Source: Planctomycetota bacterium (GTDB lineage: Bacteria > Planctomycetota > B15-G4 > SIAN01). Taken from it: a DNA stretch of 64,000 nt. Below the pieces are notes generated by a model. It saw only the letters and a program-made list of their open reading frames with translations, was not told the DNA's origin and did no database searches. The stretch spans positions 1 to 64,000 of the forward strand of contig JANQQL010000009.1 in NCBI GenBank assembly GCA_028289345.1. The letters run 5' to 3'. Positions 32,670 through 40,706 of the stretch are shown here, piece by piece (within the stretch, counting starts at the first letter, position 1; each line of letters opens with the position of its first letter). Both the position numbers and the translations under genes were made by a program.

Positions 32670-33785
32670 TCAAAGGGGAAACTCGCCGACATTCGCCCCG
32701 GACACCGATCCTTGTTCGTAGGCCTGGCGGAGCGCGTCCCACTGTTCTTCCAGCGTCGCGGTCCGCTCCTCGAACACGTCATCGAACATCGATGACAGCG
32801 GGGGCGGCCCCTCCTTTTCCGCCGCTTCGATGGCGGCCTGAAGTTCACTTTGCACGGATTGACGAAGTTCCTCGTCTTCTCCTTCTTCCCAGAAGCCGCC
32901 ACGAACCAGGAACTGGCGGAAACGCGCCAGCGGATCCTTGCGGCCCCAGAGTTCCATCATCTCTTCACTGCGGTAGCGCGAATCGTCGTCCGAAGAACTG
33001 TGAGCTCCCATGCGGAAGGTCACCAACTCCAACAAGGTCGGTCCTTTCCCCGCGCGAGCTCGGTCCACCGCTTCCTTGGCGGCTCGGTACACCGCCAAGA
33101 CGTCATTGCCATCCACGCGAACGCCCGGCATGCCGTACGCTTCGGCCTTGGCTGCCATGGTGGTGGATGCAGTTTGTCCGTCGACCGGGCAAGAGATTGC
33201 CCAGCCGTTGTTCTCGCAAACGAAAACGCACGGGGACGCATAGACCCCGGCAAAGTTCATTCCCGTGTGGAAGTCGTTGGACGAGGTCCCACCATCCCCG
33301 AAGTAGGTCATGGCGACGATCGGATCCTTGCGGATCTTGGCGGCCATGGCAGCGCCGACCGCCTGCACGATCTGGGTTCCGATCGGGCTCGAGATGCTGT
33401 TGCAGTTGACCTTCTTGAAGGAGTAGTGCACGGGCATCTGGCGGCCGCGAGTGTTGTCCTTGGCATTGCCGTAGCATTGATGCAGCATTTCCTCGAAGGT
33501 GATGCCGCGCAGCAACAAGATCCCGGGATCTCGGTAGCTTTGGAACACCCAGTCTTCGGGATTCAGGGCAAACGCAGAACCGATGTGGGCGGCCTCTTGT
33601 CCTTTGGAACTCAGGTAGAAGCCGATCCGACCCTGACGCTGCAGTTTCAGCCCCCGCTCATCGAGCTCCCGTGTCGCGAGCATCGTGCGGTAGATGGTCC
33701 GCAACTGATCACGGGACAGCTCGGGGGCTTCGGTATGGGACGGGGCACCGTCCTCTGCAATGACTTGAAGCATCTCGCTGGTCAT
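32670..33785 (-). CDS. 2-oxoacid dehydrogenase E1 alpha subunit (branched-chain-like)
   Basis: A 371-aa thiamine-diphosphate E1 alpha with GDGGTSSNDFHTGMNF…CENN (TPP site), RQGRIGFYLSSKGQEAAHIGSA, and the loop RMGAHSSSDDDSRYRS. The stretch SYRDPGILLLRGITFEEMLHQCYGNAKDNTRGRQMPVHY is characteristic of branched-chain 2-oxoacid dehydrogenase E1 alpha rather than pyruvate-type. The start is ATG 33785 (MTSEMLQVI); the frame continues upstream antisense-like through lipA and is not coding there. It is followed closely by E1 beta. Confidence 0.92.
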   Translation of the reverse strand: MTSEMLQVIAEDGAPSHTEAPELSRDQLRTIYRTMLATRELDERGLKLQRQGRIGFYLSSKGQEAAHIGSAFALNPEDWVFQSYRDPGILLLRGITFEEMLHQCYGNAKDNTRGRQMPVHYSFKKVNCNSISSPIGTQIVQAVGAAMAAKIRKDPIVAMTYFGDGGTSSNDFHTGMNFAGVYASPCVFVCENNGWAISCPVDGQTASTTMAAKAEAYGMPGVRVDGNDVLAVYRAAKEAVDRARAGKGPTLLELVTFRMGAHSSSDDDSRYRSEEMMELWGRKDPLARFRQFLVRGGFWEEGEDEELRQSVQSELQAAIEAAEKEGPPPLSSMFDDVFEERTATLEEQWDALRQAYEQGSVSGANVGEFPL

Positions 33786-33868
33786 GCCTTTCGAATTCCT
33801 GTCTTCGTATCCTGTCCCTGCGGGAAGCCGATTGGATCCCACGTCCCGGAAGGCCAACGTTCGGCCCC

Positions 33869-34798
33869 TCAGTGCTGCCCGGCCTCTCCCCGGGAACGCA
33901 GCATGCTTTCGACGAACAACTCTCCCGCCCGGTAGGAGCTCCGCACGAACGGCCCGGCGGCCACGTGCAAGAATCCGTAGCCGCGAGCGACCTCTTCCAG
34001 TTCCTGGAATCGCTCCGGGCTGACGAATTCGGTCACTTCTCGATGACGAGCCGTGGGACGGAGGTACTGCCCCATGGTGAGAAGGTCGACTCCCTCGGCT
34101 CGCAGATCTTCGCAGCTCTGGCGGATCTCTTGTTCGGTCTCTCCCATTCCGAGCATTAGTGACGACTTGGTCAGCGCTCGGGGAGCCAGCTCCTTCAGAG
34201 TGCGAAGCACTTGCAACGACAAGTCGTATCCGGCTCGGGGATCCCGCACCGCGGGACTCAGTCGGCGCACTGTTTCGAGGTTGTGGGCCAAGACGTCCGC
34301 CCCGCAGTTCGCGACGACTTCGAGCTCTTTGCGCTCTCCGTGGAAGTCGGGAATCAAGGTCTCCACGAGAATGCCCGGGACTTCCTTCTTGAGAACTTCC
34401 ACCGTGCGCGCGAAGTGAGCCGCCCCACCATCCGGCAAGTCGTCTCGGTCGACCGAGGTCAGCACGACGTAGGTGAGCTTCATCTGACGAACCGCGTCGA
34501 CGACCTTTTCCGGCTCTTCCGGATCCAAGGGCTCTCCCTGGCGACCGGTTTTCACCGAACAGAACGTGCAGCCTCGGGTGCAGCGTTCGCCCATCAACAT
34601 GAACGTCGCTGTTCCCGAACTCCAGCACTCACTGAGGTTGGGGCAACGCGCTTCCTCGCAGACGGTGGTCAAACGCAAGCCGTCCACCAGACCACGGAGA
34701 CGCTGATAGCGCTCTCCGGTCGGAGGACGGATTTTCAACCACGGCGGGAGCTTTTGCTTAGCAATCAAACCGGTTCTGCGGACCCCCACGAGAGACAA
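33869..34798 (-). CDS. lipA: Lipoyl synthase
   Basis: This radical-SAM enzyme inserts two sulfurs into octanoyl groups on lipoyl domains. The 309-aa protein has the auxiliary-cluster motif (C in TVCEEARCPNLSEC), the radical SAM motif CTRGCTFC, the conserved TSVDRDDLPDGGA and HNLETVRRL, and the C-terminal RSSY. It is the first gene of the leftward cluster whose E2 carries the lipoyl lysine, an economical arrangement. The TTG at 34798 is the furthest plausible start; a GTG three codons later is equally good, so the N-terminus is uncertain. Confidence 0.94.
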   Translation of the reverse strand: MSLVGVRRTGLIAKQKLPPWLKIRPPTGERYQRLRGLVDGLRLTTVCEEARCPNLSECWSSGTATFMLMGERCTRGCTFCSVKTGRQGEPLDPEEPEKVVDAVRQMKLTYVVLTSVDRDDLPDGGAAHFARTVEVLKKEVPGILVETLIPDFHGERKELEVVANCGADVLAHNLETVRRLSPAVRDPRAGYDLSLQVLRTLKELAPRALTKSSLMLGMGETEQEIRQSCEDLRAEGVDLLTMGQYLRPTARHREVTEFVSPERFQELEEVARGYGFLHVAAGPFVRSSYRAGELFVESMLRSRGEAGQH

Positions 34799-34921
34799 GG
34801 ACTGCTCGCGACCCCTGGATCGAACGTAACTTGTTGGCAGTCCATCACTTGCACAAATTCAGGCAGCGCCTCACCTTAGCTCGGACAGGGGCGTGAATCA
34901 AGGTTCGTGCTCAGGGATGGA

Positions 34922-34992
34922 GGGCCTGGTTCGGAACCAGAGCACGCCCATCTCCGTGCGATTCACGGAAAGAGTGTGCGATGACGCACTCT
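34922..34992. promoter_or_regulatory. Cluster of three tandem stem-loops between lipA and the sigma-70 gene
   Basis: Three perfect inverted repeats follow each other within 71 bp. CTGGTTC-G-GAACCAG is at 34926-34940 and may be lengthened by GGGC/GCCC at 34922-34925 and 34946-34949. TCCGTG-CGATT-CACGGA is at 34953-34969. AGAGTG-(10 nt)-CACTCT is at 34971-34992. They lie 124-194 bp upstream of the leftward lipA start and more than 300 bp upstream of the rightward sigma factor. A structured leader, operator array or small RNA are all possible; no T-run follows. Not matched to a known riboswitch. Confidence 0.5.
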
Positions 34993-35314
34993 CTGTTGGT
35001 CGTGTGACATGTTGAGCGGAAACCGACTAGAGGAAATCGAGGACCTTGGCCAGCCGCTCGCGAGAGTTTTCTTTCGTCACTGGAAAGCCGCCGGATTCCG
35101 CATCCGCTCCCCCCACGACCACGAACAAACCATCAAGGGGAAAGACCCGCTTCTGCGACCCGTCCAAGAAGAGAGAAACCTGCCCCCCGCGGCATGCGTT
35201 GAGAGTTCTCGAAAAACGCGTCTCGAATTGGAACGAGATTCGTACGTAAGTGCAGATGACCTTGCTTGAGGAAGAAGCGGAGGAAGAAGGAAGCAGAGAG
35301 AAAGGACGAATGCC
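34993..35314. other. Intergenic stretch upstream of the sigma-70 gene; possible gene remnant on the minus strand
   Basis: No convincing gene is seen. On the minus strand an open frame ends at 35027 and reads protein-like over its last ~60 codons (…VFPLDGLFVVVGGADAESGG…), but no start codon lies in the protein-like part, and the frame otherwise runs antisense into the sigma gene. It may be a decayed or chance ORF. A rightward 86-codon frame from 35009 overlaps it and looks no better. Confidence 0.25.
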
Positions 35315-36436
35315 GTGCGCTCTTCCAGAAGCATCGACCGGCACAACCAGGCGCTGCCTGTGGAGGTCCGAGAGCAACTGGAGGAGATCCGGTCAACGAA
35401 GTGCCTCGACATCAATGACCTGGACCGCCTCTTGGCTGCATTGGACCCTGAACTCTTCGACGAACAACTCCAACTCGTCATCGTAGAACTCGGTTTCCAG
35501 CACCTCGTCCATCCGCGTGTTTCCAGGGAAACGGTTCCCGGTGCCCGGCGAAAACTTCCGGCCACGAACAACGTCTCCCGGGAATACCTCAAAGACATTT
35601 CTGCGTACGGCCCCATGAGTCGCGAAGACGAAGCGACTCACTCGCGACGCATGGAGTTCGTCTCTGCCCGCTTGGATGCGGCGGAGCTCGGCACCAGCAA
35701 GCAGCGAGCGCGCTGTCGCCACGAATACGAGCGGGTGCGCGCCGAGTTCGTCGAACGCAACCTGCACTTGGTCGTTTCTCAGGTCTACGCCTATCGAACT
35801 TATGGCGTGCCGTTGGACGACCTGATTCAAGAAGGCAACGCGGCACTCATGCGAGCCGCGGAAAAGTTCGACTGGCGGCGCGGCGTCCGCTTCCGAACCT
35901 ATGTGACCTATTGGATTCGGCAGGCGGTCGAACGCTCCATGGCCGCCTCCAAAGGGATCGTTCGCGTCCCCCATCACCTGCAACAGAAGTTTCGACGGCT
36001 CAAGCGCGAAGGAAAGCTCCCCGCCGAAGCCGATCGCGAGCCGGCCGTGAGCGATGTGGCCGACGGCTTCGAGATCAGCCGAGACTCGGCAGCTCGATTG
36101 ATGGAAGCGTCGCGCATCTCGTTCTCGCTCGACCAGGAGATTTCTCCGGAGGGCGAGTCGTACCGGGAACTCTTGGTCGAAGACTGGGAGCCGGAGGACA
36201 GCGAGGAAGGCACGCTTCTGCATCGCCGCATCGAGCACATGCTTGCCGAGTTGGACGAACGCGAGCAGCGAGTGCTGCGCATGCGCTTCGGCTTGGACGG
36301 CAACAAGGCAGCGACCTTGGAAGAGGTCGGAAACGCCCTCGAGCTCTCGCGAGAGCGGAGTCGCCAGATCCAGCAACGGGCGCTCGGCAAACTGCGCAGC
36401 TCCGAGGAACTGGCCCTCCTCGAACAGTACCTCTGA
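35315..36436 (+). CDS. Primary-like (group 1/2) sigma-70 family RNA polymerase sigma factor
   Basis: A 373-aa sigma factor with regions 1.2-2 (FVERNLHLVVSQVYAYRTYGVPLDDLIQEGNAALMRAAEKFDWRRGVRFRTYVTYWIRQAVERSM), region 3 (VRVPHHLQQKFRRLKRE… VADGFEISRDSAARLMEAS) and region 4 (RVLRMRFGLDGNKAATLEEVGNALELSRERSRQIQQRALGKLR). The -10 recognition helix resembles RpoD, but the protein is short, with a divergent N-terminal ~80 residues and no region 1.1. It may be an alternative group 2 sigma, though a primary role cannot be excluded. The start is GTG 35315, with AAAGGA about 9 nt upstream. A strong hairpin follows the gene at 36511-36557. Confidence 0.9.
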   Translation: MRSSRSIDRHNQALPVEVREQLEEIRSTKCLDINDLDRLLAALDPELFDEQLQLVIVELGFQHLVHPRVSRETVPGARRKLPATNNVSREYLKDISAYGPMSREDEATHSRRMEFVSARLDAAELGTSKQRARCRHEYERVRAEFVERNLHLVVSQVYAYRTYGVPLDDLIQEGNAALMRAAEKFDWRRGVRFRTYVTYWIRQAVERSMAASKGIVRVPHHLQQKFRRLKREGKLPAEADREPAVSDVADGFEISRDSAARLMEASRISFSLDQEISPEGESYRELLVEDWEPEDSEEGTLLHRRIEHMLAELDEREQRVLRMRFGLDGNKAATLEEVGNALELSRERSRQIQQRALGKLRSSEELALLEQYL

Positions 36437-36474
36437 TCCGCACCCGCCCCCGGGTCCTGAAAACAGAGGCAAGC

Positions 36475-36493
36475 GCCAGGGTTGAGTCCTGGC
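36475..36493 (+). terminator. Minor hairpin downstream of the sigma-70 gene
   Basis: GCCAGG-GTTGAGT-CCTGGC forms a perfect 6-bp stem 39 nt after the stop codon. It precedes the much longer stem at 36511-36557; together they look like a tandem terminator. Confidence 0.35.
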
Positions 36494-36510
36494 AACCGGA
36501 GACGTACGTT

Positions 36511-36557
36511 GCGGTCCGGTGTTTCGCCCGCCCTCCGGGCGCAAACACCGCGACCGC
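36511..36557 (+). terminator. Strong 20-bp hairpin terminator between the sigma-70 and membrane protein genes
   Basis: Three consecutive perfect stems stack into about 20 bp: GCGGTC/GACCGC, CGGTGTTT/AAACACCG and CGCCCG/CGGGCG, with only two single-base bulges (36542, 36551) and a 5-nt loop. ACCTTTCTT follows. This is the most stable intergenic structure I see in the window and is a good candidate intrinsic terminator of the sigma gene. It also argues that the next gene starts downstream of it. Confidence 0.6.
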
Positions 36558-36581
36558 ACCTTTCTTCCGGGCTTTGGCGAC

Positions 36582-37412
36582 GTGCCGCTCACCCTTCTCT
36601 CTGCTCGATTCTTCCTGGAGCTGGCCGTCGGCTTGATGCTTGGCCCGTTGCTCCTCGACCGACGCCCTCTCGGGCTGGGCTTCCAGCGCATGATGGCGGC
36701 CATCGCGCTCGGGGTCGTTCTACCGGCCGCCTTTCTCCTGAAAGGGTCCGAGGAGCTACGCATTGCCTTCTGGCTGACGGTGGGCTTCTCCGGGCTGCTG
36801 GTCCTGTTGATCGCCGTTCCGGCCTCCAGCACTCCTCGTGCGATCACCGTGCTCCTGTCCGCCTCATGCCTGGTCGGAGTGGCCGCGGTTCTTCAGTTTG
36901 TTCACGTGCAAACCGAATCGGCGAGCCTGGCAACGCTGCCGCTTTTCTTGACCAGCGCCCTCACCTCGAGCCTGGTCCTGGGACTGGTCACGGGGGCCAT
37001 GATTCTCGGCCACTGGTATCTGGTGACTCCCGACTTGCCGATTGGGCTCCTGGATCGCATCACCCGCTTCTCCCTGGCTTCCCTCTACGTCAAGGCGGCC
37101 CTGTTCACCGCCACGGTCTGGCTGTTCTTCGGCCGCTTCGAGGTTTCCGTCCGCGGCTTCGGATCGGCGTTTGGCATCGGGGAACCGGTCGCCACCGCCG
37201 GATTCCAACCACAACTCGACTTCATCTTTCTGCTCGCACGAGTCGCCATCGGACTGATCGGGCCGGCGGTTCTGTGTCACATGACTCTCAAGACCGTGGA
37301 GTTGAAGGCCACTCAGCCGGCGACGGGCATTCTCTACGCTGCCACGATCCTGGTGCTCATGGGTGAGTTGTTTGCGTTCTTGGGAGAAGGCAGCTTCGAA
37401 GTCATTCTGTGA
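36582..37412 (+). CDS. Multi-pass membrane protein, function unknown
   Basis: A 276-aa integral membrane protein with about seven or eight hydrophobic helices. Examples are FFLELAVGLMLGPLLL, MMAAIALGVVLPAAFLL, LTVGFSGLLVLLIAVP, ITVLLSASCLVGVAAVLQF, SLVLGLVTGAMILGHWYLV, LASLYVKAALFTATVWLFF, FLLARVAIGLIGPAVL and ILYAATILVLMGELFAFLG. The His-containing GHWYLVTP motif after helix 5 and the His in VLCHMTLK could be metal or haem ligands, but I do not recognise the family. GTG 36582 is chosen because the longer frame would start inside the terminator hairpin. The next gene encodes another small membrane protein. Confidence 0.72.
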   Translation: MPLTLLSARFFLELAVGLMLGPLLLDRRPLGLGFQRMMAAIALGVVLPAAFLLKGSEELRIAFWLTVGFSGLLVLLIAVPASSTPRAITVLLSASCLVGVAAVLQFVHVQTESASLATLPLFLTSALTSSLVLGLVTGAMILGHWYLVTPDLPIGLLDRITRFSLASLYVKAALFTATVWLFFGRFEVSVRGFGSAFGIGEPVATAGFQPQLDFIFLLARVAIGLIGPAVLCHMTLKTVELKATQPATGILYAATILVLMGELFAFLGEGSFEVIL

Positions 37413-37503
37413 CCGACGGCGGCTTCTCTGGCCAGGGATGCCTCGCCACCAGCCGATGTCGAAACCAGCAGGACCTCGGCTTCGCAACAACACTGGGGAC
37501 AAG

Positions 37504-38013
37504 ATGCAGGCCAGCGTGACCTACCCCTGCCGTCAATGCCAGGCCCCGCTGGAGAGAGCGCTTGACGGCGGCGACGCGGCCCCCTGCGCTCAATGCGGCG
37601 CCGCCCAGGAACTTTCGAAGCGCTACCAGGAAAACGGGGCGGTGTTGCGCTGCCCGGCCTGTGACCTCAAAGTGCTGTATCGCCAGAAAGACTTTCGTCA
37701 GGCGCTTGGCTGCGTGGTCGTTTTGGTTGCTTCCATCTTGGCTCCGTTCACGTTCTATCTGAGCCTGGTGGCCGCGGCACTGATCGACGCCGTCCTCTAC
37801 TGGTTGGCGCGAGACGTCGTCATCTGCTACGGCTTCCAATGTCGAGCCCACATTCGCGGCCTGCCGCCCGGCCCCGGCGTGCTCCCGTTCGACTTGTCGA
37901 TCCATGACTACTACCGAGGCTTGGCTCGAGAATCTTCGGAACCAGGTGACGAGTCTCCCACCTCAGAGTCGGGCGGCCCCGCCGGGCCCGAAACAGACAA
38001 AAGCCAGTCGTGA
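37504..38013 (+). CDS. Zinc-ribbon protein with two transmembrane helices, function unknown
   Basis: A 169-aa protein. The first ~60 residues hold three CxxC knuckles (CRQCQAP; CAQCGAA; CPACDLK), consistent with zinc ribbons. Two adjacent hydrophobic helices follow (GCVVVLVASILAPFTFYLSLVAAALIDAVLYWL). The C-terminal tail is polar and Ser/Pro/Glu-rich. The start is ATG 37504, with GGGGA just upstream. No enzyme or known family assigned; a membrane adaptor role is a guess. Confidence 0.72.
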   Translation: MQASVTYPCRQCQAPLERALDGGDAAPCAQCGAAQELSKRYQENGAVLRCPACDLKVLYRQKDFRQALGCVVVLVASILAPFTFYLSLVAAALIDAVLYWLARDVVICYGFQCRAHIRGLPPGPGVLPFDLSIHDYYRGLARESSEPGDESPTSESGGPAGPETDKSQS

Positions 38014-38119
38014 CCAGGAGTCCCGCGCACTCTCGACACGGTCGCGAGGCAGGAGACCGGCAGAACCGGCGGGCCGCGCTCCCGCAGATCGATCGAACCC
38101 ACAAAAGACCTGCTCGGAC

Positions 38120-38141
38120 GGCGGAGGACTTCCTCCGCTGC
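38120..38141. terminator. Hairpin in the gap before ygfZ
   Basis: GCGGAGGA-CT-TCCTCCGC (38122-38139), extended by one wobble and one C-G pair, is a near-perfect palindrome about 110 bp after the zinc-ribbon gene. No T-run follows. The rest of the 303-bp gap (38014-38316) shows no gene. Confidence 0.38.
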
Positions 38142-38316
38142 TTGCTACCATGAGGCCTGCCAGCAGTCCAACGCGGCGGAAGGCGAATCGCCTTGACCGA
38201 AGCAAACCGCCGGTGGACTGGCGTCCGTCCCAAGAGGCGACTGCGCTCTCTCCACGGTCCGCGAATCACTGGCTCGATCGGTAACCCTCTTCGACTTCCC
38301 CAAGAAGGAAACCTCC

Positions 38317-39378
38317 ATGCGCTCGGAAACCCTGACTCAGAAGATGCAAGAGTGTGGAGCCCGCTGGAACGACGACCAGTCGCTGGCCCTCGACTTTGGT
38401 GACGCCGCCGCCGAAGCGCGTGCCGCGTTCGAATCAGGCGGCGTGTACGACGGCCACGGCCGGGCGAAGATTTGGCTGTCCGGCAAGGACCGGGTTGATT
38501 TTCTGAACGGCCAATGCACTAACGACATCAAGTCAGTTTCGGATCAACACTCACGCATCGCCATCCTGGTGACCGCCAAGGGCAAGGTCATCGATCGAGT
38601 GCAGGCCTTTGCTCAAGGCGATCGTCTCGGGTTCGTCGGGAGTGCCGGGCAGCAGGACGCTCTGCGCGAATTGCTGGCCGCAAAGATCGTCATGGAAGAC
38701 TGCGAGGTGACCGACGCCAGCGACCTTGGCTCCCTGTTGGCGTTCGGGCCGGCTGCCGAAGACGCTGCGAAGAAAGTGCTCGGAGCCTGCCCCGGAACCA
38801 GCGGTGACGGGTTCGAAGCGACCTCCGTCGAGGTGGGAGGACACTCGATCACGGCCTGCGCGACTCGAGCACCCGGAGGTCATGGGGTGGAGATTCTCGG
38901 TGCGCCCGACGCGATGACTGAGGTCTACGCGCAGCTGTTGGATGCGGGACTCAAGCCCATTGGGGAAACCGCTTTCGACCAGATCCGCGTCGAAGCCGGA
39001 CTGCCAGCCTTGGGGCGGGAAATGGGAGATCACGTCAACCCCTTGGAATGCGGACTGGAAGACAGCGTATCCTTCACCAAGGGTTGTTATGTCGGCCAAG
39101 AGGTGATTGCTCGCCTTCACAACTACAAAAAGGTCAAGCGACAACTTTGCGGGCTGCAATTTCCCGAAGCTGCTGACCCGGATGCACTGGACGGAGAGAT
39201 CTTCTGGGACCTTTTGCGGGTCGGCCAAGCCACGAGCGTGGTTCGCTCGCCAAGATTGGGCGCCACCTTGGCCCTCGGATTGATCAAGGTCGAATACGCC
39301 AAGCCAGGAACGGACGTCTACGGAGTCCTAGACGGGGAAAAGATCGAGGGCAAGGTCGTCGAGCTTCCCTTCGGGTAA
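38317..39378 (+). CDS. ygfZ: Folate-binding YgfZ/IbaG-type protein (GcvT-like fold)
   Basis: YgfZ binds tetrahydrofolate and supports maturation or repair of certain Fe-S enzymes. The 353-aa protein has the GcvT-like fold and the diagnostic motif KGCYVGQEVIARLH with its redox Cys. The segment preceding it (IRVEAGLPALGREMGDHVNPLECGL) is also typical. The start is ATG 38317, with AAGGAAA 6-8 nt upstream. It is a likely helper for the radical-SAM and Fe-S proteins in this region (LipA, RlmN), by family knowledge only. It converges on arfB (13-bp gap). Confidence 0.92.
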   Translation: MRSETLTQKMQECGARWNDDQSLALDFGDAAAEARAAFESGGVYDGHGRAKIWLSGKDRVDFLNGQCTNDIKSVSDQHSRIAILVTAKGKVIDRVQAFAQGDRLGFVGSAGQQDALRELLAAKIVMEDCEVTDASDLGSLLAFGPAAEDAAKKVLGACPGTSGDGFEATSVEVGGHSITACATRAPGGHGVEILGAPDAMTEVYAQLLDAGLKPIGETAFDQIRVEAGLPALGREMGDHVNPLECGLEDSVSFTKGCYVGQEVIARLHNYKKVKRQLCGLQFPEAADPDALDGEIFWDLLRVGQATSVVRSPRLGATLALGLIKVEYAKPGTDVYGVLDGEKIEGKVVELPFG

Positions 39379-39391
39379 TCCCGGGCGGCGG

Positions 39392-39823
39392 TCAGTCGTC
39401 CGAAGGAGGGCGACGCCGCATGCGCTTACGGTCCGAGTGAGCGCGCTTCTTTTGCAAGCGCCGCTCCACCGAGGAGCGAGTGGGCCGAGTCTTGACCCGC
39501 CGTCGGGGACGCTCCAGAGCGAACCGAAGCAAGCTCTCGAGCCGTTTCCAGGCATCTTCCAGGTTGCGACGACGTTCGCGGTGCGCCTGGGCCGAAACCA
39601 GCAGCTCCCCCTGGGAAGTCAGCCGAGAACCCAGGCGCTGCTTCATCGCAGCCCGCTCGTGGTCGGGAATGCAGGGCGAGTTCGCCAGATCGAAGCGGAG
39701 GGTCACTCGCGACTCGGTTCGATTCACGTGCTGACCGCCCGGACCACCGGCACGACTGGTTTCCACCTGGACGGCGGAAAACGGCACCTCAATGCCGCGG
39801 GGAAGATTGATCGGGTCCATCAT
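39392..39823 (-). CDS. arfB: Alternative ribosome-rescue factor ArfB (RF-1 domain peptidyl-tRNA hydrolase)
   Basis: ArfB hydrolyses peptidyl-tRNA on ribosomes stalled at the 3' end of truncated mRNA. The 143-aa protein has the catalytic GGQ loop (SRAGGPGGQHVNRTESRVTLRF) and a basic C-terminal tail (RRRVKTRPTRSSVERRLQKKRAHSDRKRMRRR) that in this family enters the mRNA channel; length is typical. It overlaps the end of the upstream MocA-like gene by 35 bp, so the two are probably co-transcribed. Confidence 0.93.
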   Translation of the reverse strand: MMDPINLPRGIEVPFSAVQVETSRAGGPGGQHVNRTESRVTLRFDLANSPCIPDHERAAMKQRLGSRLTSQGELLVSAQAHRERRRNLEDAWKRLESLLRFALERPRRRVKTRPTRSSVERRLQKKRAHSDRKRMRRRPPSDD

Positions 39824-40430
39824 TTTGAAACCAGGCTGCGTCTTCGGGGGTGTCGAAGTCTCTCAGAACCCCCGGGTCGTCGCACTCGAAATGCAAGATT
39901 CGAGCTGGGTCTCGGCGAATGACCGTGTGCGCAGGCTGGTCGTCGTCCAGTGCGCGAAACTCTGGCCAAACTCGCGGACTCACGCAAACAGGATGTCCTC
40001 GACGGCCGTCCTTGCTCGGCACCACGATCTCGCAATGCGGTTCGCGGCCGACGTAGACCTGCAGCAAGTCTCGAAGCGTCTTGGCACGAATTCCCGCATG
40101 GTCAACGGGAAAAAGGCACACGCCTTGCTGAGCAAGCTCCTCCACTGACGCAACGGCGTTCATCCCACAGCGAATCGAAGACGTCTGCCCCCGGGAAGGG
40201 TCCGAATTCTCGACCACCGTGGCGTTGCCGAGATCTACGTGCTGTCGGATCTCCTCACTGTGAAAACCCAAGACGACGACGTGTTTTTCCATGCCCGATT
40301 CATGCGCAATTCTTCGCACGCGATGCAATGCGGTTTCGTCGTCGCGACGTAACAACGCCTTGGTCATTCCCATGCGACGAGACGCACCAGCAGCAAGGAT
40401 GATTGCGGTCGGAAAGCGGGACACAGCCAT
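39789..40430 (-). CDS. MobA/MocA-like NTP transferase (putative molybdenum-cofactor cytidylyltransferase)
   Basis: A 213-aa nucleotidyltransferase with the signature LAAGASRRMGMTKALL at the N-terminus, GQTSSIRCGM, the metal-site DHAG segment (FPVDHAG) and a GHPVCVS pocket. All are seen in MocA/MobA-type enzymes that attach CMP or GMP to molybdopterin. The specific substrate is not certain; related proteins act in purine catabolism or sugar-nucleotide synthesis, and no molybdoenzyme genes are nearby. A perfect palindrome (CGTCATGACG, 40450-40459) lies ~20 bp upstream of the start. Confidence 0.8.
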   Translation of the reverse strand: MAVSRFPTAIILAAGASRRMGMTKALLRRDDETALHRVRRIAHESGMEKHVVVLGFHSEEIRQHVDLGNATVVENSDPSRGQTSSIRCGMNAVASVEELAQQGVCLFPVDHAGIRAKTLRDLLQVYVGREPHCEIVVPSKDGRRGHPVCVSPRVWPEFRALDDDQPAHTVIRRDPARILHFECDDPGVLRDFDTPEDAAWFQNDGPDQSSPRH

Positions 40431-40460
40431 GGTGATTTCGATCCAACGTCGTCATGACGC

Positions 40461-40482
40461 AAAAAAACTTCGAAGATTCTTC
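40461..40482 (-). terminator. Intrinsic-terminator-like element on the minus strand after pabA
   Basis: Read leftward, GAAGA-A-TCTTC is followed by GAAG and seven Ts (A-run at 40461-40467 on the plus strand). It would stop transcripts from pabB-pabA before the MocA-like gene. The stem is short and AT-rich, so strength is doubtful. Confidence 0.42.
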
Positions 40483-40569
40483 AGTTCGCGGCCGATGAAA
40501 AAACTGTGACGTCGCTTGTGCCAAACGCACGAGAGACGGTAAAAGTCCAAGCACGGTTATCCCAGCACC

Positions 40570-40668
40570 TCACGCGAGTCGTGCCGTCCGCTTTCTTGTT
40601 TTCTTTTTGGAAGTGAACGAGGACGCCGACCCAACCAGGCTGACAAGCGTGAGCTGTTGATCAGCCAT
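40570..40668 (-). CDS. Possible small basic protein (32 aa), unrecognised
   Basis: A leftward ATG frame of 32 codons begins MADQQLTLVSLVG and ends in a strongly basic tail (KKKTRKRTAR). It lies 38 bp downstream of pabA in the same direction, but no clear Shine-Dalgarno is visible. The basic tail resembles ribosome-associated or DNA-binding small proteins, yet the evidence is only the frame; it may be chance. Confidence 0.22.
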   Translation of the reverse strand: MADQQLTLVSLVGSASSFTSKKKTRKRTARLA

Positions 40669-40706
40669 GGGGTGCGTTCGGGCTTTTGGTGAAGGACCTT
40701 GGTCCC

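Noticed and set aside
35027..35377. A 116-codon minus-strand frame with a protein-like C-terminal part
   Set aside because: No start codon in the protein-like part, the N-terminal portion is low-complexity Ser and antisense to the sigma gene. Kept only as a possible remnant.
35393..36847. A 484-codon minus-strand frame covering the sigma-70 gene
   Set aside because: The plus strand encodes a clear sigma factor with regions 2-4; the minus frame is its mirror.
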